A stretch of DNA of 37,237 nt from Bacteroidales bacterium UBA4284. Lineage in GTDB: Bacteria > Bacteroidota > Bacteroidia > Bacteroidales > UBA932. Of the stretch, positions 7,397 through 15,440 are shown piece after piece. A model generated the notes under the pieces. That model worked only from the letters and a program-made list of their open reading frames with translations. It did no database searches and was not told the origin of the DNA. A program made the position numbers and the translations under genes. The stretch is taken from assembly GCA_002395925.1 (NCBI GenBank), contig DGVM01000049.1, positions 1-37,237 of the forward strand, given 5' to 3'. Numbering within the stretch: position 1 is the first letter of the stretch; each line of letters starts with the position of its first letter.

Positions 7397-8326
7397 ATGA
7401 GAAAACAGTTTTTGGCAGCGTTATTTATCATTTCGCTGTCTTTCGGATGCACGAAAGACTACGTCACCATTGGCGGATACGCCCAGGGCGGAACATATAG
7501 CATACGCTACAATCCTGCCGGAGTAAAAGAATCGCGCCGGCAAGTTGCAGCCGCGGTGGAAGATATCCTGCAGGCCGTGGATACCACCCTGTCGGGATAC
7601 AACAAAAAATCGCTGCTGAGCAGGAGAAACGCAGGGGAAGCCATAGTCCCCAACGAGATGTTCCTGGAAATGGAACGCATCTCCGAGCACTACCGCGAAC
7701 TGAGCGGCGGAGCCTTTGACCCTGCAGCGGGCCCCCTTTTCGATATCTGGGGTTTCGGATTCACCTCCGACAGTCTGCCTGACGATTCCCGGATAGCTCT
7801 GGCGATGGAGCGTTGCAAGCGGCGCGAAATCTTGAATTTCAACGCAATAGCACAAGGTTACACCTGCGACCTGGTAGCACGTTATCTTCATTCCATAGGC
7901 GCCAGGGACATGCTTGTGGACATAGGGGAAATCTACTGCGATGGCGTCAACCCCGCCGGCAAACCCTGGAGCATAGGTATCGACACCCCGGAAGACGGAA
8001 ACAACACTCCTGGAGCCTCACTGGCAGGAATATGGCATTCAGACGGCGGAGCGCACGGCGTGGTGACATCCGGCAATTACCGCAAATTCTACATTAAGGA
8101 CGGCCGCAAATTCGCCCACACCATCGACCCCAGGACGGGGCGGCCGGTCGAGCACAATCTGCTGAGCGCCACGGTCGTCGCCCCTACGGCGACAGAGGCA
8201 GACGCCCTTGCAACGTATTTTATGGTCATCGGACTCGATGATGCGAAAGCCTTCATCCAATCCCATCCCGGCATAGAAGCCTGTCTCATCTGCTCCGAAG
8301 GCAGCTGGAGGTCGGAGGGCTTTTAA
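7397..8326 (+). CDS. apbE: FAD:protein FMN transferase, ApbE family lipoprotein
   Basis: ApbE attaches FMN from FAD covalently to a threonine of target flavoproteins (such as NQR and RNF subunits) outside the cytoplasmic membrane. Features in order: lipoprotein-like signal ending LSLSFGC (C18), GGTYSIRY, SGGAFDPAAGPLFDIWGFG, the FAD/metal region LNFNAIAQGYTCDLVA, DIGEIYCDG, GVVTSGNYRKF, and the ATEADALAT segment that holds the conserved metal-binding Asp/Thr. Its 309 residues are normal for secreted ApbE. I chose the ATG that opens directly on the signal peptide; an in-frame ATG 57 bases upstream precedes the predicted promoter box. No flavinylated partner is encoded here. The stop overlaps that of the convergent transglycosylase gene by four bases. 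Confidence 0.93.
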   Translation: MRKQFLAALFIISLSFGCTKDYVTIGGYAQGGTYSIRYNPAGVKESRRQVAAAVEDILQAVDTTLSGYNKKSLLSRRNAGEAIVPNEMFLEMERISEHYRELSGGAFDPAAGPLFDIWGFGFTSDSLPDDSRIALAMERCKRREILNFNAIAQGYTCDLVARYLHSIGARDMLVDIGEIYCDGVNPAGKPWSIGIDTPEDGNNTPGASLAGIWHSDGGAHGVVTSGNYRKFYIKDGRKFAHTIDPRTGRPVEHNLLSATVVAPTATEADALATYFMVIGLDDAKAFIQSHPGIEACLICSEGSWRSEGF

Positions 8327-9192
8327 GGGATTGCGATCCTGTATGTACGTTTGTCTTTGTTGACAAGCTTATTGTCGCGAAGCCAGAGGTTGGCCCGCTT
8401 GAGGTCGGCGTAGCTGACTCCGTAGCTTTCGGCGAACTCCACCAGGTTCGGAACGGCATCGGATACGGTAACCGTGCGGCTCGGAGCCTCATATGGATAT
8501 CGTTCCCGCACCAGGAAACCGAAGGACTCGGGATTCTCGAACAGCATCTTGGCCGCGAGGATGCGGTAAACGTAGCGCGTAGTTTCCTCGGGCAGCCAGA
8601 GGTCGAACGAACTGCCGCGCCGCTGTTCCGCTATGCGGCGTACCATACCTCCCATGCCGCAGTTGTAGCTTGCGGCGGCAGTGGGCCAGTTGCCGAACAG
8701 CTTGTAGGCCCGAAGCAGGAATTCACACGCCGCGACGGTCTCTTTTTCGATGTTGTAACGTTCGTCCACTTCGGAATCCACGACCATGCCGAATTCTTTG
8801 GCTGTAGCCTTGGTGAACTGCCATAATCCGGCCGCCCCTGCAACGCTCAACGCCTTGGGATCGAGATTGCTCTCTATGACCATGAGGTACTTGAAGTCGT
8901 CAGGTACTCCTTTGCGGCGCAGAATGGGTTCCACCTGCGGGAAGTATCTGCCAGAGCGCTTGAGCATGAGCATGGACGTGGTATGCATAAACGTGAATGA
9001 CATGAGCTCGCGGTCCATGCGCTCGTACTTCTCGGTGGTGTCGAAACGAATCGTATCCCCTGCGAAAACCACATAAGAGGGCACCTGCGGCGGAGACAGA
9101 TGAACCTCGCCCTGCTCGGGCCGGAACATGCCCTGGGCAGAGGCTGCCGCACAAAGCAGCAGGGCTGAAACTATCGAGAATAAATGCTTCAT
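8323..9192 (-). CDS. Secreted lytic transglycosylase (SLT domain) with a LysM-like tail
   Basis: Lytic transglycosylases cleave the glycan strands of peptidoglycan. The 289-residue protein begins with a signal peptide (KHLFSIVSALLLCAAASAQ, cleavage probably after residue 20). The SLT catalytic domain spans about residues 85-215, with the catalytic glutamate E107 in VIESNLDPKA, the GAAGLWQF motif, and AAASYNCGMGGM. The last 45-50 residues (FAESYGVSYADLKRAN... TYRIAIP) look like one LysM repeat, which binds peptidoglycan. It resembles a shortened MltD with a single LysM. The start is the ATG one base after the mnmA stop; upstream in-frame codons lie inside mnmA and have no signal character. It is the last gene of the DUF4290-ftsK unit. 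Confidence 0.9.
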   Translation of the reverse strand: MKHLFSIVSALLLCAAASAQGMFRPEQGEVHLSPPQVPSYVVFAGDTIRFDTTEKYERMDRELMSFTFMHTTSMLMLKRSGRYFPQVEPILRRKGVPDDFKYLMVIESNLDPKALSVAGAAGLWQFTKATAKEFGMVVDSEVDERYNIEKETVAACEFLLRAYKLFGNWPTAAASYNCGMGGMVRRIAEQRRGSSFDLWLPEETTRYVYRILAAKMLFENPESFGFLVRERYPYEAPSRTVTVSDAVPNLVEFAESYGVSYADLKRANLWLRDNKLVNKDKRTYRIAIP

Positions 9193-9193
9193 T

Positions 9194-10492
9194 TCAAATA
9201 ACGCCACTGCCCAGCAACTCGGGTGCATCCCACTCGTCGGATGGGTCGGCAAGGGCATAGAAAGCGGCGAACTGACCGGGAGTTATGCTCCGCTGCGGCT
9301 TGTCGAACACCACGAACAAGCCATTGTCCCTCATAAGGAGAACTGCCTCCTGAAGGGACTGGCGATAGCGTATCCGCACACGGCACCGGAGGCTTTCTCC
9401 CGGACGCAGTGCAAGGGCCGGACGCATCCAGTGAATCTCGTCGGGAGCGATTCTGAGCACGCTGCGGAAGAGTCCCTTGTGCGCCTCCCCTTCTCCTACA
9501 TACACGCGATTGGCCTCGACGTCGGTAGCTATCACGAACAACGGACTGGCGTGACCTCCGATGGCAAGGCCCTTGCGCTGCCCTATGGTATAAAATTGAG
9601 CGCCCTCGTGACGACCTGCCACAACCGCCCACGGGTTGGGCTTATAACGCGTTTTACGGATGTGGTGCCGGCCGGAGCGATAAGTTTCAGTCTCAAAGAC
9701 TATATTACTGTAGTCCAGTGGTTTGGACAGCATCAGAAGTTCATCGTCCATCATTTCTTCCGGACTTTTTGACGAGAGCAGTTCCAGCCGTGCGCGATAA
9801 GCAGCCGAGTCGGCGTACCAGCTGTCGAAGACCTCAACTACATCGCCTTCCACGCTCGCAAGCTTCTGCTGCAGGAACACCGGCAAATCGACTTTTCCGA
9901 CAAAGCAGATTCCCTGCGAATCCTTCTTGTCGGCAGACGGCAGGTCAGCCTCCGCAGCCAGAGCACGGACCTCGCTCTTGAGCATGCCTCCGATGGGAAA
10001 CATGGCGGCGGCCAGCTGCTCCTGGTTCAGGCGGCACAGGAAATAACTCTGGTCTTTGCCGGGGTCTATGCCCTCCAGAAGCTTCCAGCTGCCGTCCGGC
10101 GCCTGCTGCTTGCGGCAGTAATGCCCTGTGGCGACGCAATCGGCACCAAGGGCACGTGCCTTTTCCAGGAAGGCGTCGAACTTGATTTCGCTGTTGCACA
10201 ACACGTCCGGATTGGGAGTACGTCCATGGGCATACTCATCGAACATATAGTCCACGACCCGCTGACGGTACTGGTCGGACAGATCGACAAAATAAAAGGG
10301 TATGCCTATCTTGCGGGCTACCAGTTCGGCTACGAACTTGTCCTCCTCCCACTCGCAGTCGCCGTGCAGCGTCCCTTCGGTGTCGTGCCAGTTCTGCATG
10401 AACATGGCAAAGACATCGTAGCCCTGCCGCTTGAGCAACAGGGCCGCAACGCTGGAATCGACTCCGCCCGACAATCCTACGCAGACCTTCAT
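9194..10492 (-). CDS. mnmA: tRNA 2-thiouridine(34) synthase MnmA with an internal insertion
   Basis: MnmA adenylates U34 of Lys, Glu and Gln tRNAs and replaces its oxygen with sulfur. The PP-loop SGGVDSS is at residues 8-14, the first catalytic cysteine C99 in NPDVLCNSEIKF, ATGHYC at 121-126, KDQSYFLCRL near 146-155, and the second catalytic cysteine C196 in SQGICFVG. The C-terminal part has YTIGQRKGLAIGG and a beta-barrel region. At 432 residues it is 50-70 longer than typical MnmA; the extra sequence lies at about residues 222-290, between the end of the PP-loop domain and the HEGAQFYTIGQRKG motif. Both cysteines are kept, so activity is expected. The start overlaps the stop of the LolA-like gene (ATGA). 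Confidence 0.94.
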   Translation of the reverse strand: MKVCVGLSGGVDSSVAALLLKRQGYDVFAMFMQNWHDTEGTLHGDCEWEEDKFVAELVARKIGIPFYFVDLSDQYRQRVVDYMFDEYAHGRTPNPDVLCNSEIKFDAFLEKARALGADCVATGHYCRKQQAPDGSWKLLEGIDPGKDQSYFLCRLNQEQLAAAMFPIGGMLKSEVRALAAEADLPSADKKDSQGICFVGKVDLPVFLQQKLASVEGDVVEVFDSWYADSAAYRARLELLSSKSPEEMMDDELLMLSKPLDYSNIVFETETYRSGRHHIRKTRYKPNPWAVVAGRHEGAQFYTIGQRKGLAIGGHASPLFVIATDVEANRVYVGEGEAHKGLFRSVLRIAPDEIHWMRPALALRPGESLRCRVRIRYRQSLQEAVLLMRDNGLFVVFDKPQRSITPGQFAAFYALADPSDEWDAPELLGSGVI

Positions 10493-11001
10493 CGCAAATC
10501 GGTTATCACCCAGTCAGAGCCGAGCGCGGATACGTCGAAGAAGAAGCCCTGCGAGGAGCCGGAAAGCGGCGAACTCTTTATGGATGAGAGCTTAAAGACA
10601 ATCGCAGCTCCCTGCGTGGGGTCGTTGTAAATGCCGCTGACCAGCTTGTCGGAGACCTTGAGGTTCTCGACCCTGTCGAGGTACGCCGTAGGATCCACAA
10701 GGAATTCCCGGGTACCCTCGGACGATTCGATATACACTTCCTTGGCCTCGGTGTCAACCGACCATTTGGTTGTACCGTCGCACCATATCTCGGCGCCATT
10801 GGTGCTTACATGATAGCACGGGCCGTCGAGAAGTACCGTACCGCTGGTACCTATCTGCGGCCTGTCCTTGGCGGAAAGATTGTATTTGAAACTTACGCGG
10901 TTGCTGTCCACCAGCGCCCTGAGGGCGTCGGCGTCCCCCTGTGCCGCAGCCGTAAATGCGGCTGAGACAAAAAGCACGAGTGCGATAAATCTTTTCATCA
11001 T
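10489..11001 (-). CDS. LolA-like periplasmic lipoprotein carrier
   Basis: This 170-residue protein has a clear signal peptide (KRFIALVLFVSAAFTAAAQG) and then a fold reading like LolA: repeated short beta-strands, with a central GTSGTVLLDGPCYHVSTNG... WSVDTEAKEVYI pattern. LolA carries lipoproteins across the periplasm to the outer membrane. The gene directly follows ftsK, the common Bacteroidetes position for a LolA-like gene, with ATGA overlaps on both sides. Sequence similarity to proteobacterial LolA is low, so the call rests on pattern and position; another periplasmic beta-sheet protein is possible. Confidence 0.75.
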   Translation of the reverse strand: MMKRFIALVLFVSAAFTAAAQGDADALRALVDSNRVSFKYNLSAKDRPQIGTSGTVLLDGPCYHVSTNGAEIWCDGTTKWSVDTEAKEVYIESSEGTREFLVDPTAYLDRVENLKVSDKLVSGIYNDPTQGAAIVFKLSSIKSSPLSGSSQGFFFDVSALGSDWVITDLR

Positions 11002-13394
11002 TTTGCAAGAGTATCCAATAAGTTCTGGAGGCTCATGAGGTCGGCCACCAGGACCTGACGGGGCTTTGCACCGTCCTGCGGTCCCACGACGCCGGCCGTT
11101 TCGAGCTGGCCCATTACCCTTGCAGCCTTCGCAAATCCCATACCGAGACGGGTCTGCAGGTAAGAAGTCGAAGCTTTCTGGGTGGTGACGACCAGTTCTG
11201 CGGCTTCGCGGAAGCGCTCGTCGAGGTCGCCCACATCACCGCCGCCACCGCTGCCTGCGCTGTCTGTGGCCTCTTCGACCGCAGGCAGGTAATACGGAGT
11301 ATTGTAACTCTTGGCGTAACCCTGCTGGCCGCTGATGAATTCGTTGACGGCATCGATTTCTTCGCTGCTGACATAACCGCACTGGATACGTTCAGAGTCG
11401 ATTCCGGCGCTGAAGAGCATGTCGCCACGGCCGATCAGCTTCTCGGCTCCGGGAGCATCGAGAATAGTCATGGAATCGACCCTGGAGGCCACCCTGAACG
11501 CGATACGCATAGGGAAGTTGCTCTTGATGAGACCGGATATGACGTCAACCGAAGGACGCTGGGTCGCAAGTATGACGTGGATGCCTGCGGCACGGCCCTT
11601 CTGGGCAAGACGTATGATGGAGCCGGTAATGCTGCGTCCGACTGCCTTGGCCTCGGGACCGCTGCCGCTGGTCATGGTGAGGTCGGCATACTCATCGACG
11701 ACCACCACCAGATACGGCAGGAAGCGATGCCCCTCGTCGGAGCGGAGGTGATGCTTGCAGTATTTGTCGTTGTAGGCGGTTATCTTGTTGACGCCGGCCT
11801 TGGACAGGAGTTCGTAACGGTCGTCCATCTCGATGCAGACGGAACGGAGTATCTTCTCTGCGTCCTTGGGCTTCTTGACGATGGCGGCAGCCTGCTCGTC
11901 CTCCTCGTTGACGGCATCGGGCAGCACGGCCAGATAATGATGAAGCAGCTGGGCGTAGGCCGAGAACTCCACCATCTTGGGATCGATGAACACGAACTTG
12001 AGCTCGGAAGGATGCCTGCTGTACAGGAGCGAGCTGACTATAACATTGAGGCCCACCGACTTACCCTGCTTGGTAGCACCTGCGATGAGCAGATGCGGGG
12101 CGTCGGCCAGGTCGAATACCTTGACGTTCTGGGTGATGGTATAGCCGATTGCCACCGGCAGCTCCGCCTTGCTCTGACGGAAGGCGTCGTCGTTCAGAAG
12201 GGCTTTGAGAGGCACGATGGACGCAAAGTCGTTGGCTACCTCTATGCCCACGGAATCCTCCAGGGTCACGACACGTACACCCTTGGCCTTGAGCGACATC
12301 GCTATGTCTTCCTGGAGCCGTTTGATATCGGAAATCTTGACTCCGGGAGCAGGATAGACCTTGTACAGGGTTACGGTAGGACCGACTATCGCGCGAACGT
12401 CGTTGACCTGGATTTTGTAATTGGCGAGCGCCGCACGGATACGGTTGCGGTTGCGCACCAGCTCCTCAGTGGACACCTCGTGACGGCCGGTATCGTGATT
12501 CTCGAGCAGGTCGAGGCTGGGGAAGCGGTATTTGGGCAATCCGTCGGGCGGATCGAGACGGTTGTCGATAGGCTTGAGTTCCTTTTTGACCGTAGTGTCG
12601 AGGCCCTCTCCCCGGTCGATGCTGAAAGTGCCGCTGTCGGCTTCTTCGTCCTGCGACGGCTGCTCTTCTGCGGGTTCCGCCTCTTTTGCCACCGGAGTCT
12701 CCACCGGTTTGACGGACGCTGCGGGCTTTACCGCAGCGGCGGGCTGCACGGCAGGTTGCACGACAGGCTGCTGCACTGACACGGGTTCGTCTTCATCGTC
12801 GGGTGCATCGACCGGATTCCGGGCGGGACCGGGTTTCCAGAGACCCGCCAGCCAGGCGTTGAAACGGGGCGAAGAGATGAAAAGCCACAGTACGATGAGA
12901 AGCAGTATGGCTATTGCAGTGATGACATAGCCGAGAACGCGCGTCAGGAAGCCGCATACAGCTGCTCCGCACGCTCCTCCGAGGCCTCCGCCGAATGCAG
13001 TGCCAAGGCCGGCTATCTCGCCTGCGAAGGCGAAAAGCAGGGACGACACGAACGCGCCGCTGACGGTAAGCAGCAGGGTGCGTCCTATCGACATTATCCA
13101 TTTGCCGGTTAGCAGCCGGACGGCTATCACCACCAGGATGAGCAGCAGCGCAAAACTGCCGAAACCCAGGAAATCGCCTACCAGGAACTTGCCCGTGCGA
13201 TAGCCCAGAGTGCCCGCGGCATTGGCCACGCGCTCTCCCGGAACGAAGCTCATATCCTGCTGCCAATGAGCAAGATACGATATTGTAGAAACAAGTACGA
13301 AAAGGGCCAGGGCCGCAACGCACAGGCCCAGTATCTTGACAGCCGACGCCTTTTGGCTGGCATCCCAGTTTTTGATGAATGAAGGAGTTTTCAT
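10998..13394 (-). CDS. ftsK: DNA translocase FtsK
   Basis: FtsK pumps chromosomal DNA through the closing septum and helps resolve chromosome dimers. The 798-residue protein has about four N-terminal membrane helices (roughly residues 20-170), a linker rich in V, P, A, Q and E (about 195-275), then the motor: Walker A GATKQGKSVGLN near residue 440 and Walker B LVVVVDEYADL near 565, with the ATQRPSVDVI and FRVASRVDSMTIL motifs after it. The C-terminal 60-70 residues form the DNA-reading gamma winged helix (TSYLQTRLGMGFAKAARVMGQLE). It starts one base inside the stop of the DUF4290 gene (TAATG) and ends in an ATGA overlap with the LolA-like gene. Confidence 0.96.
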   Translation of the reverse strand: MKTPSFIKNWDASQKASAVKILGLCVAALALFVLVSTISYLAHWQQDMSFVPGERVANAAGTLGYRTGKFLVGDFLGFGSFALLLILVVIAVRLLTGKWIMSIGRTLLLTVSGAFVSSLLFAFAGEIAGLGTAFGGGLGGACGAAVCGFLTRVLGYVITAIAILLLIVLWLFISSPRFNAWLAGLWKPGPARNPVDAPDDEDEPVSVQQPVVQPAVQPAAAVKPAASVKPVETPVAKEAEPAEEQPSQDEEADSGTFSIDRGEGLDTTVKKELKPIDNRLDPPDGLPKYRFPSLDLLENHDTGRHEVSTEELVRNRNRIRAALANYKIQVNDVRAIVGPTVTLYKVYPAPGVKISDIKRLQEDIAMSLKAKGVRVVTLEDSVGIEVANDFASIVPLKALLNDDAFRQSKAELPVAIGYTITQNVKVFDLADAPHLLIAGATKQGKSVGLNVIVSSLLYSRHPSELKFVFIDPKMVEFSAYAQLLHHYLAVLPDAVNEEDEQAAAIVKKPKDAEKILRSVCIEMDDRYELLSKAGVNKITAYNDKYCKHHLRSDEGHRFLPYLVVVVDEYADLTMTSGSGPEAKAVGRSITGSIIRLAQKGRAAGIHVILATQRPSVDVISGLIKSNFPMRIAFRVASRVDSMTILDAPGAEKLIGRGDMLFSAGIDSERIQCGYVSSEEIDAVNEFISGQQGYAKSYNTPYYLPAVEEATDSAGSGGGGDVGDLDERFREAAELVVTTQKASTSYLQTRLGMGFAKAARVMGQLETAGVVGPQDGAKPRQVLVADLMSLQNLLDTLAK

Positions 13395-14029
13395 TATTTC
13401 CTCCTGCCCTTGTTTTTGCGGAAGCCGCGGTTCTTGCCGCCCTGGGGAACGCCTATCCCTATGCCGGGACGGGAGTAATTGCCGTCGTAGTTGATCTGAT
13501 GCAGGCGTATGCCCTCGGGGACTGTCAGACGGCCCTCGGAAAGCCTTTCCATGTCTTTGAAGATGGTTTCGTCGGAAACGCTGTCCTTGTTCCAGATGAG
13601 GTATTGCTGGCGCATGTAGATGGCAAGGGAACGTATCATTTCCGTCTTTACTTCACCGTCGGGCTCATCGCAAAGCAAGTCGATGATTCTCTCGATGTTA
13701 CGTCCGTAGTGCGTAGCCTTGATCTTTTCGCCCTTCATGGGAAGGGGTACGGGGCGCGTGCTGAACTCCTCTGCGACGGGGGCCGGATAGGGAGCGTCGA
13801 CGTCGAGGTCGAAATCTGCAATCATGTAAAGATGGTCCCAGAGCTTGTGCTCGAAATTGTCGAGCTGCCGCACCTGGGGATTGAGCAGTTCCATGACCTT
13901 GACTATTGCGCGGGCCTGCTGGGTGCGTTTGGCCTTGTCCGGAATCTGCTTCATCTGTTCTACCATTTTGAGGACATTGCGGCCATATTCGGGCATCGCA
14001 AGCTTTTCGCGTGTGGTATTATAATCCAT
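13394..14029 (-). CDS. DUF4290 family protein of unknown function
   Basis: This 211-residue protein matches my knowledge of the Bacteroidetes-specific DUF4290 family: an N-terminal MDYNT... MPEYGRNVLKMVEQ segment, a conserved LNPQVRQL and FEHKLWDHLYMIADFDLDVDAPYP block, and HYGRNIERIIDLL. The tail is basic and glycine-rich (GGKNRGFRKNKGRRK), suggesting nucleic-acid or ribosome contact, which is inference only. No enzyme motif is visible. It is the first gene of the unit that continues into ftsK, lolA-like, mnmA and the transglycosylase, which hints at a growth or division-linked role. Confidence 0.85.
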   Translation of the reverse strand: MDYNTTREKLAMPEYGRNVLKMVEQMKQIPDKAKRTQQARAIVKVMELLNPQVRQLDNFEHKLWDHLYMIADFDLDVDAPYPAPVAEEFSTRPVPLPMKGEKIKATHYGRNIERIIDLLCDEPDGEVKTEMIRSLAIYMRQQYLIWNKDSVSDETIFKDMERLSEGRLTVPEGIRLHQINYDGNYSRPGIGIGVPQGGKNRGFRKNKGRRK

Positions 14030-14055
14030 AAATATCTTTTAATCGTGTCAAAAGG

Positions 14056-14063
14056 CAAATGTA
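14056..14063 (-). promoter_or_regulatory. Predicted -7 element for the DUF4290-ftsK-lolA-mnmA unit
   Basis: The minus strand reads TACATTTG, an exact TAnnTTTG match, 26 bases before the DUF4290 start. A TTG lies 20 bases upstream of it, the expected -33 spacing. Confidence 0.6.
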
Positions 14064-14075
14064 ACGAATTCTTGT

Positions 14076-14083
14076 TATCTTTG
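14076..14083 (+). promoter_or_regulatory. Predicted -7 element for the kinase/peptidase/PqqD/ABC cassette
   Basis: TATCTTTG matches TAnnTTTG exactly, 20 bases before the kinase start codon. Its -33 region would overlap the opposite -7 box of the DUF4290 unit, 12 bases away; no TTTG is seen there. Confidence 0.55.
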
Positions 14084-14103
14084 CAAGTCAAATAAGCTCT
14101 CAT

Positions 14104-14985
14104 ATGACTAGATACTACAAGGTGGCGGAGCATGTTTTCTCCCTCTCCATGACCGACAGCTGCACCCTTTGGCCGCGGCTTACACAATACGACCCTTTCG
14201 TTACCTCCGAGGCAGATGTCCTTTTCGGCCTGGAGCTCTCGCAGCAGACTCTCGAGCGTCCCGAGGGGTTGGAATGTGTTTACGACCCTCAGACAGAGGA
14301 CGGCGAGACTGTGGTACGCCTCTTCAAGGGAGATGGCATGTGGCTGTTCGACATGGCGCCGGACCACAAGCTCCCCTGCACTTCCCACCTGGTGGCATCC
14401 GAAGATTTTTCGTCCGGTACGCTTTACCTCGACAACAGGCGCGTGAGCGATGCGATTTTCGGCCTCAACAATTCCATGATGCTGCTTTTCGCCTTCCGCT
14501 CCGCCCCTCTGAACACCCTGGAGCTTCATGCCTCCATGGTCAGCAATTCCGGCAAGGCCTTCCTGTTCCTCGCCCGGAGCGGCACCGGCAAGAGCACTCA
14601 CAGCAGCCTCTGGCTCAAGCATATACCCGGCACGGAACTCATGAACGATGACAATCCCATAGTCAGGGTCAGCCCCGACGGCAGCGTCATCGCATACGGT
14701 TCCCCCTGGAGCGGCAAGACCCCCTGCTACCGCAACGTACAGGCTCCCGTCGGCGCATTCGTGCGCATACGGCGATGCGAAGAGAACCGCATAACGGCGC
14801 TCAGCCTGCTCGAATCGTACGCCCTGCTGTACTCCTCGTGCTCCGGATTCAAGGCAGACAAGGCCATTGCCGACGGACTTCACGCCACTCTGGAAAAAAT
14901 AGTCACTACAACCCCTTGCTACGTACTCGACTGCAGGCCCGACGAAGAGGCCGCAAGGGTTTGCTCCGCGGAGGTTCTGAAATGA
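14104..14985 (+). CDS. HPr kinase/phosphorylase-like P-loop kinase of a peptide-maturation-type cassette
   Basis: The 293-residue protein shows an HprK-like catalytic core in its second half: a histidine (H142 in LELHAS) before the strand, the P-loop ARSGTGKSTHSSLW (about 157-170), the acidic pair in LMNDDNPIVRV (D182-D183) and a YGSPWSGKTPCYRN segment (198-211). HPr kinases phosphorylate a serine of HPr, but no HPr or PTS gene is nearby. HprK-like proteins also occur in some RiPP clusters, where one (in the paeninodin lasso cluster) phosphorylates the peptide. The first 130 residues are of unknown fold. It is first of four tightly packed genes, with an ATGA overlap to the peptidase gene. I infer a serine kinase acting on a peptide or protein substrate. 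Confidence 0.8.
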   Translation: MTRYYKVAEHVFSLSMTDSCTLWPRLTQYDPFVTSEADVLFGLELSQQTLERPEGLECVYDPQTEDGETVVRLFKGDGMWLFDMAPDHKLPCTSHLVASEDFSSGTLYLDNRRVSDAIFGLNNSMMLLFAFRSAPLNTLELHASMVSNSGKAFLFLARSGTGKSTHSSLWLKHIPGTELMNDDNPIVRVSPDGSVIAYGSPWSGKTPCYRNVQAPVGAFVRIRRCEENRITALSLLESYALLYSSCSGFKADKAIADGLHATLEKIVTTTPCYVLDCRPDEEAARVCSAEVLK

Positions 14986-15440
14986 AGACGGGAAGGATAG
15001 TCCTGCCCAACGCCATAATGCTCGGCCAGGTAAAAGAGTTCCTGGGAGAAGGTCATTCCGTAGTCATAATGACCAAGGGACAGAGCATGTCCCCCTTCAT
15101 ACGCGGCGAACGCGACAGCGTAGAACTCATCAAGCGCCCAACAGTCGAAGTGGGCGACATAGTTCTCGCAGAGCTCACTCCCGGCCACTATGTGCTGCAC
15201 CGCGTCAACGCCATCAGCGGCGAGCGGGTCCGGCTCAAGGGTGACGGCAACCTCGACGGAACGGAAAGGTGCACCCTGCAGGACATCTGCGGCACCGCTG
15301 CGGCGATACTTCGTCCCAGCGGCCGCCGGATAGATTGCACCGCACCCCGCTGGCAGCGCAGATTCCGTCGCTGGGTAGCCGCCCCACGTATTGTAAGACG
15401 CATAATATTAGGATTTTACAGAAGAATAAAGTTTTTATGA
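14982..15440 (+). CDS. S24/S26-type serine peptidase, signal-peptidase-like but without an N-terminal anchor
   Basis: This 152-residue protein has the S24/S26 pattern: the nucleophile S35 in TKGQSMSPFIRG, then GDIVLAEL, then GHYVLHRVNAI with H73 where bacterial type I signal peptidases have a lysine, then LKGDGN (D88). The Ser-His type resembles SipW/ER-type signal peptidases. Unlike signal peptidase I it has no N-terminal membrane helix. The last 28 residues (WQRRFRRWVAAPRIVRRIIL... ) are very basic and alternate with hydrophobic residues, perhaps a membrane-hugging amphipathic helix. It overlaps both neighbours by ATGA, so the start is well fixed. In this cassette it may remove a leader from an exported peptide; that is inference. 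Confidence 0.82.
   Translation: MKTGRIVLPNAIMLGQVKEFLGEGHSVVIMTKGQSMSPFIRGERDSVELIKRPTVEVGDIVLAELTPGHYVLHRVNAISGERVRLKGDGNLDGTERCTLQDICGTAAAILRPSGRRIDCTAPRWQRRFRRWVAAPRIVRRIILGFYRRIKFL

Noticed and set aside
7315..7452. A 46-residue upstream extension of the lipoprotein gene
   Set aside because: It would cross the opposite apbE promoter and start and bury the signal peptide; the start at 7314 gives a proper lipoprotein signal.
14030..14103. A hidden precursor peptide gene before the kinase cassette
   Set aside because: The 74-base gap holds two opposed promoter boxes and no open frame of useful length; no gap exists after the ABC gene either.
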